From positions 1 to 32,176 of the forward strand of contig NZ_QCYH01000019.1 in NCBI RefSeq assembly GCF_003072125.1: a stretch of DNA of 32,176 bases. The letters run 5' to 3'. Numbering within the stretch: the stretch's first letter is position 1; each line of letters begins with the position of its first letter. The notes below the pieces were generated by a model. It was not told where the DNA came from. It ran no database searches and saw only the letters and a list, made by a program, of their open reading frames with translations. A program made the position numbers and the translations under genes. This document shows, piece by piece, positions 30,346 through 32,176 of this stretch. Source of the DNA: Pelagivirga sediminicola (GTDB taxonomy: Bacteria; Pseudomonadota; Alphaproteobacteria; Rhodobacterales; Rhodobacteraceae).

Positions 30346-30708
30346 ATGAACCACTTATTCGATATCAAAATACCTTTCTGGCGCTTCGCCAGAAACACGC
30401 TGATCGTCAGTTGCCTCAGTCTCCTGCCGCTACTGCTGCTCTACATTCTACTCTCGCCCGGCTTCGCCGGCATGCTTCTGGACAATCGAATGGCCCTGAG
30501 CCGATTCCTGCGGCAAGTCGTAACGAACGGCCTGCCTGTGGTCTTCGCGGTGAATTATTTGAGCTTTTTCTTATATGCCGTGATGAAGGACGGACAGCGC
30601 TGGACCAATGTTCACGGCAGGCTGTCCGCATATCCGGCTGATTTCGGAAACTTACGATGGCCCCAGGCGGTAAGAGCGCGGGCGCAGCCCGCGCGGATGG
30701 CGCGATAG
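30346..30708 (+). CDS. Small membrane protein, possibly truncated at its 3' end
   Basis: A frame of 120 codons with two predicted helices (SCLSLLPLLLLYILLSPGFAG near 20-42; GLPVVFAVNYLSFFLYAVM near 60-80). After about residue 105 the protein turns into Arg/Ala-rich sequence (AVRARAQPARMAR) that is encoded by a run of GC hairpins. The original C terminus was therefore probably replaced or cut off by that repeat. The ATG at 30346 is preceded by a GTG in frame at 30343 and has no strong ribosome site. I do not recognise the family. Confidence 0.5.
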   Translation: MNHLFDIKIPFWRFARNTLIVSCLSLLPLLLLYILLSPGFAGMLLDNRMALSRFLRQVVTNGLPVVFAVNYLSFFLYAVMKDGQRWTNVHGRLSAYPADFGNLRWPQAVRARAQPARMAR

Positions 30709-30750
30709 CGCCGGGCCGGTGGGGCAGGGTGCCTTCACCCTGGCCCGCCG
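30676..30750. repeat. Three consecutive GC-rich hairpins
   Basis: GCGCGGGC/GCCCGCGC (30676-30694), GGCGC/GCGCC (30699-30712) and CAGGGTG/CACCCTG (30725-30742, extended outward by CCGG...CCGG) follow one another. They start inside the end of the membrane-protein frame. The arrangement resembles REP/BIME-type or mobile-element terminal sequence. Confidence 0.5.
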
Positions 30751-30791
30751 GTCAATCCGGGGGTGTATCGTCCAAAAGACAGATGGAAAGC

Positions 30792-30819
30792 CAAAAGCCC
30801 AACCTCGACGGCTGGGCTT
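30792..30819 (-). terminator. Intrinsic terminator of the five-gene operon
   Basis: Read on the - strand, AAGCCCA and TGGGCTT form the stem (30813-30819 with 30795-30801), followed by TTTGG. It lies 20 bases past the stop of the last gene of the operon (30839). Good position, short stem. Confidence 0.6.
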
Positions 30820-30838
30820 CGTGGACTTGGCGGCGGCT

Positions 30839-31144
30839 CTAGGAAAATAGATCAGGCTCCGGCGTTTGGGTGTCGCGGCCTTTGATTTCCACGACAACGC
30901 GGGCGATCTGCTCCCGCTTTTGTCCATAGTCGCTGCGGTAACTCTCCCGAATCTTCACGGTGTATCTGCTCGGCGTGATCGGATCGGCCTCGATGGCGTA
31001 GCGTTTCGGGGATTGGCCGCGCCCCAGCCAAGGCGGCTCGGGGCAGGGGGGCAGGGTCGCAAGATAGTCGATGCAATCGAGAATGTTGCGCTTGTCGTGG
31101 GCGGTGATGTGCCGCCCCTCGATCAGTTTTACGGTGGGTTTCAT
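30839..31144 (-). CDS. Hypothetical protein, last gene of a small-gene operon
   Basis: A 101-residue soluble protein. The start at 31144 overlaps the upstream stop as ATGA, which decides it against the longer frame to 31354. The sequence has a helical N terminus (LIEGRHITAHDKRNILDCID), a Pro/Cys turn (LPPCPEPPWLGRG) and strand-like parts (RYTVKIRESYRSDYGQKR, then ARVVVEIKG). No recognised family. Its neighbours are all small proteins of unknown function, as is usual for accessory modules of plasmids and phages. Confidence 0.6.
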   Translation of the reverse strand: MKPTVKLIEGRHITAHDKRNILDCIDYLATLPPCPEPPWLGRGQSPKRYAIEADPITPSRYTVKIRESYRSDYGQKREQIARVVVEIKGRDTQTPEPDLFS

Positions 31145-31395
31145 GCTCGCTTCTCCAGCAAGTAAATCTGGTAAGCCCTGTGATCGGCGGTGCCGAAGGC
31201 CAGCCCTTTTTGATCGGCAAAGTGGCGAAGATCGCAAAGGGCATTTTGCAGCAAGGCGGCGGCGTCGTCCTCGTCGTCGGGATAGGCCATAGTCGCAAGC
31301 GCCGCTTCCAGACGCGCGGTCTGCCGCTCTGCAAGGCTGGCCGCTGCGTTGCAATCCTCGATCATCTGCGCGGTGGCGGTGATTTCCTCTCTCAT
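31141..31395 (-). CDS. Hypothetical small helical protein
   Basis: An 84-residue, mostly helical acidic protein (MIEDCNAAASLAERQTARLE, then DDEDDAAALLQNALCDLRHF). The ATG at 31395 has GAGG 8 bases upstream; the frame extends to 31461 but without a site. It overlaps the downstream gene by ATGA. Nothing in it points to a function. Confidence 0.6.
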   Translation of the reverse strand: MREEITATAQMIEDCNAAASLAERQTARLEAALATMAYPDDEDDAAALLQNALCDLRHFADQKGLAFGTADHRAYQIYLLEKRA

Positions 31396-31457
31396 GTTGG
31401 TGTCCTCATAGGTGGGTGATGTGATCTGTTGCGGGTGGTCGTTTGCGCTGGCGGCGA

Positions 31458-31751
31458 TCATTGGGCCGCTCCCTTCGATCTGGTTCGCCGCTCTATCTTC
31501 GATGTGCTGACCCAGAACGGCGGCATGTCGTCAAAGTCTCCGCTGTTGCCGGTGGTTGTCACGCGGGCGCGGTCGTCCTCGACCTCAAGAATCGAAACGG
31601 TGAAAACTCCGCCCAGCCCGGACGGCACAACGATTTCGCTGCAATCCTGCTTGCGGGCATCGCAGTAGCGACACGCGCGGCTGTGATCCTCGTTGATGTG
31701 TTCGCCGTTCGCGGTGGCGCATCCGCACACCCAGAAATTGCTTTTGGTCAT
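31458..31751 (-). CDS. Hypothetical protein with a Cys/His cluster (zinc-ribbon-like)
   Basis: A 97-residue protein. The N terminus MTKSNFWVCGCATANGEH continues into INEDHSRACRYCDARKQDC, a cluster of five Cys and two His that could bind zinc. The rest is strand-rich and acidic (VFTVSILEVEDDRARVTT). The ATG at 31751 has AAGGAG 7 bases upstream; the ATG at 31757 is too near that site. Third of five genes on the - strand. Confidence 0.6.
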   Translation of the reverse strand: MTKSNFWVCGCATANGEHINEDHSRACRYCDARKQDCSEIVVPSGLGGVFTVSILEVEDDRARVTTTGNSGDFDDMPPFWVSTSKIERRTRSKGAAQ

Positions 31752-31777
31752 TGCCATGCTCCTTGTCTGAATGAAGG

Positions 31778-31879
31778 TCACAACCAGCCCGCCGGGGCCG
31801 GGTGCCAATAGATGCTTGCCAGCGCATCGCCATAGATCGCGCAAAGCTGCTCATAGTAGAGTCGGGATACCGGGAACAT
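31778..31879 (-). CDS. 33-residue small protein
   Basis: A very short gene supported by an excellent ribosome site (GGAGGG, then CTGAA and ATG) and by position: it starts two bases beyond the stop of the upstream gene and ends 26 bases before the next start. The product begins MFPVSRLYYEQLCAIYG and ends in WHPAPAGWL, rich in aromatic residues. No known family. Confidence 0.5.
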   Translation of the reverse strand: MFPVSRLYYEQLCAIYGDALASIYWHPAPAGWL

Positions 31880-31880
31880 T

Positions 31881-32102
31881 TCAGCCCTCCGCATCGAAAA
31901 CTACGGTTTCGTCCTCGACCGTGTAAGGCACGGCCTTGGATAGAAGCTGGTCGATGGCCTGTGCCGGAACCGTGGAAAACGTCGCGCCGATAACCTTGCG
32001 CATCTGGTCGCGGTCGGCCTCGAAAGCGTAGCCGTTGATTGCCCATGCGATCAGGCCAGGTGTGTGAACGGCGGGGGATGATCCTAAGCGATACGTTGTC
32101 AT
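31881..32102 (-). CDS. Hypothetical small protein, first gene of the five-gene operon
   Basis: A 73-residue soluble protein (PGLIAWAINGYAFEADRDQM, then RKVIGATFSTVPAQAIDQLL). The ATG at 32102 follows AAGGA by about 9 bases. A long acidic C terminus ends in VEDETVVFDAEG. It reads out of the AT-richer stretch 32103-32176, which should hold the promoter but reaches the window edge. No family recognised. Confidence 0.55.
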   Translation of the reverse strand: MTTYRLGSSPAVHTPGLIAWAINGYAFEADRDQMRKVIGATFSTVPAQAIDQLLSKAVPYTVEDETVVFDAEG

Positions 32103-32176
32103 TTTTCTCGTTCCTTTGTGGTGCTGCCCTGTCCGGCTTGGTGCCGATAATCGGGCGGGGTTTTAGGGGTCGGTCG

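Overview
The window looks like accessory, probably plasmid-borne, DNA of a GC-rich alphaproteobacterium, most likely Rhodobacterales (Roseobacter/Paracoccus-like). The reasons are the codon use, the Ti/RSF1010-type TraA-TraC-TraD mobilisation genes with an oriT-like site, a DUF736 protein, a RepL-like replication protein, and the lack of housekeeping or RNA genes. I found no tRNA, rRNA or CRISPR. All assignments come from reading the sequence; no database search was run.

Layout. (1) 1-4335: metal (copper) handling. The 3' part of a copA multicopper oxidase and copB face a divergently placed OmpR/histidine-kinase pair and a small exported protein. (2) 4513-7579: small metal- or stress-type genes on the + strand: an ECF sigma factor with a Cys-rich tail, a sigma4-only relative with the same tail, several tiny Cys-rich or exported proteins, an isoprenylcysteine methyltransferase-family membrane protein, and a gene cut off by an insertion sequence. 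(3) 7541-about 9440: an intact IS3-family element fused to a broken IS5-family element. (4) 9494-17953, - strand: a tightly overlapped eight-gene operon resembling the membrane arm of respiratory complex I (nuoA, a NuoB/heavy-metal-domain/NuoD fusion, nuoH, J, K, L, M, N). It has no NADH module and no iron-sulfur subunits. (5) 18947-20238: an XRE regulator behind a strong operator, plus a dihydrodipicolinate-synthase-fold protein that has lost its catalytic residues. (6) 20261-26627: relaxase/helicase traA, oriT, traC, traD and a TrwB/TraD-type coupling protein. (7) 26701-29683: RepL-like protein, DUF736, SSB-like protein, exported nuclease and a hypothetical. (8) 30346-32102: a small membrane protein and a five-gene operon of small hypotheticals.

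The most interesting object is the complex-I-like operon. Its connecting subunit joins a NuoB-like domain without cluster-ligand cysteines, a CusB/CzcB-type heavy-metal-binding domain with a His-rich linker, and a NuoD-like domain without the usual quinone-site His and Tyr. The antiporter-like subunits L and M keep their key Glu/Lys residues, while N, H, J and A have lost several coupling residues. This suggests an ion-translocating membrane module adapted to something other than NADH:quinone chemistry, perhaps linked to metal stress given the cop genes nearby. That function is inference. The family may already exist in databases under nuo names.

The second point of interest is the pair of sigma-factor-like proteins with matching Cys-rich tails, set among tiny Cys-containing proteins.
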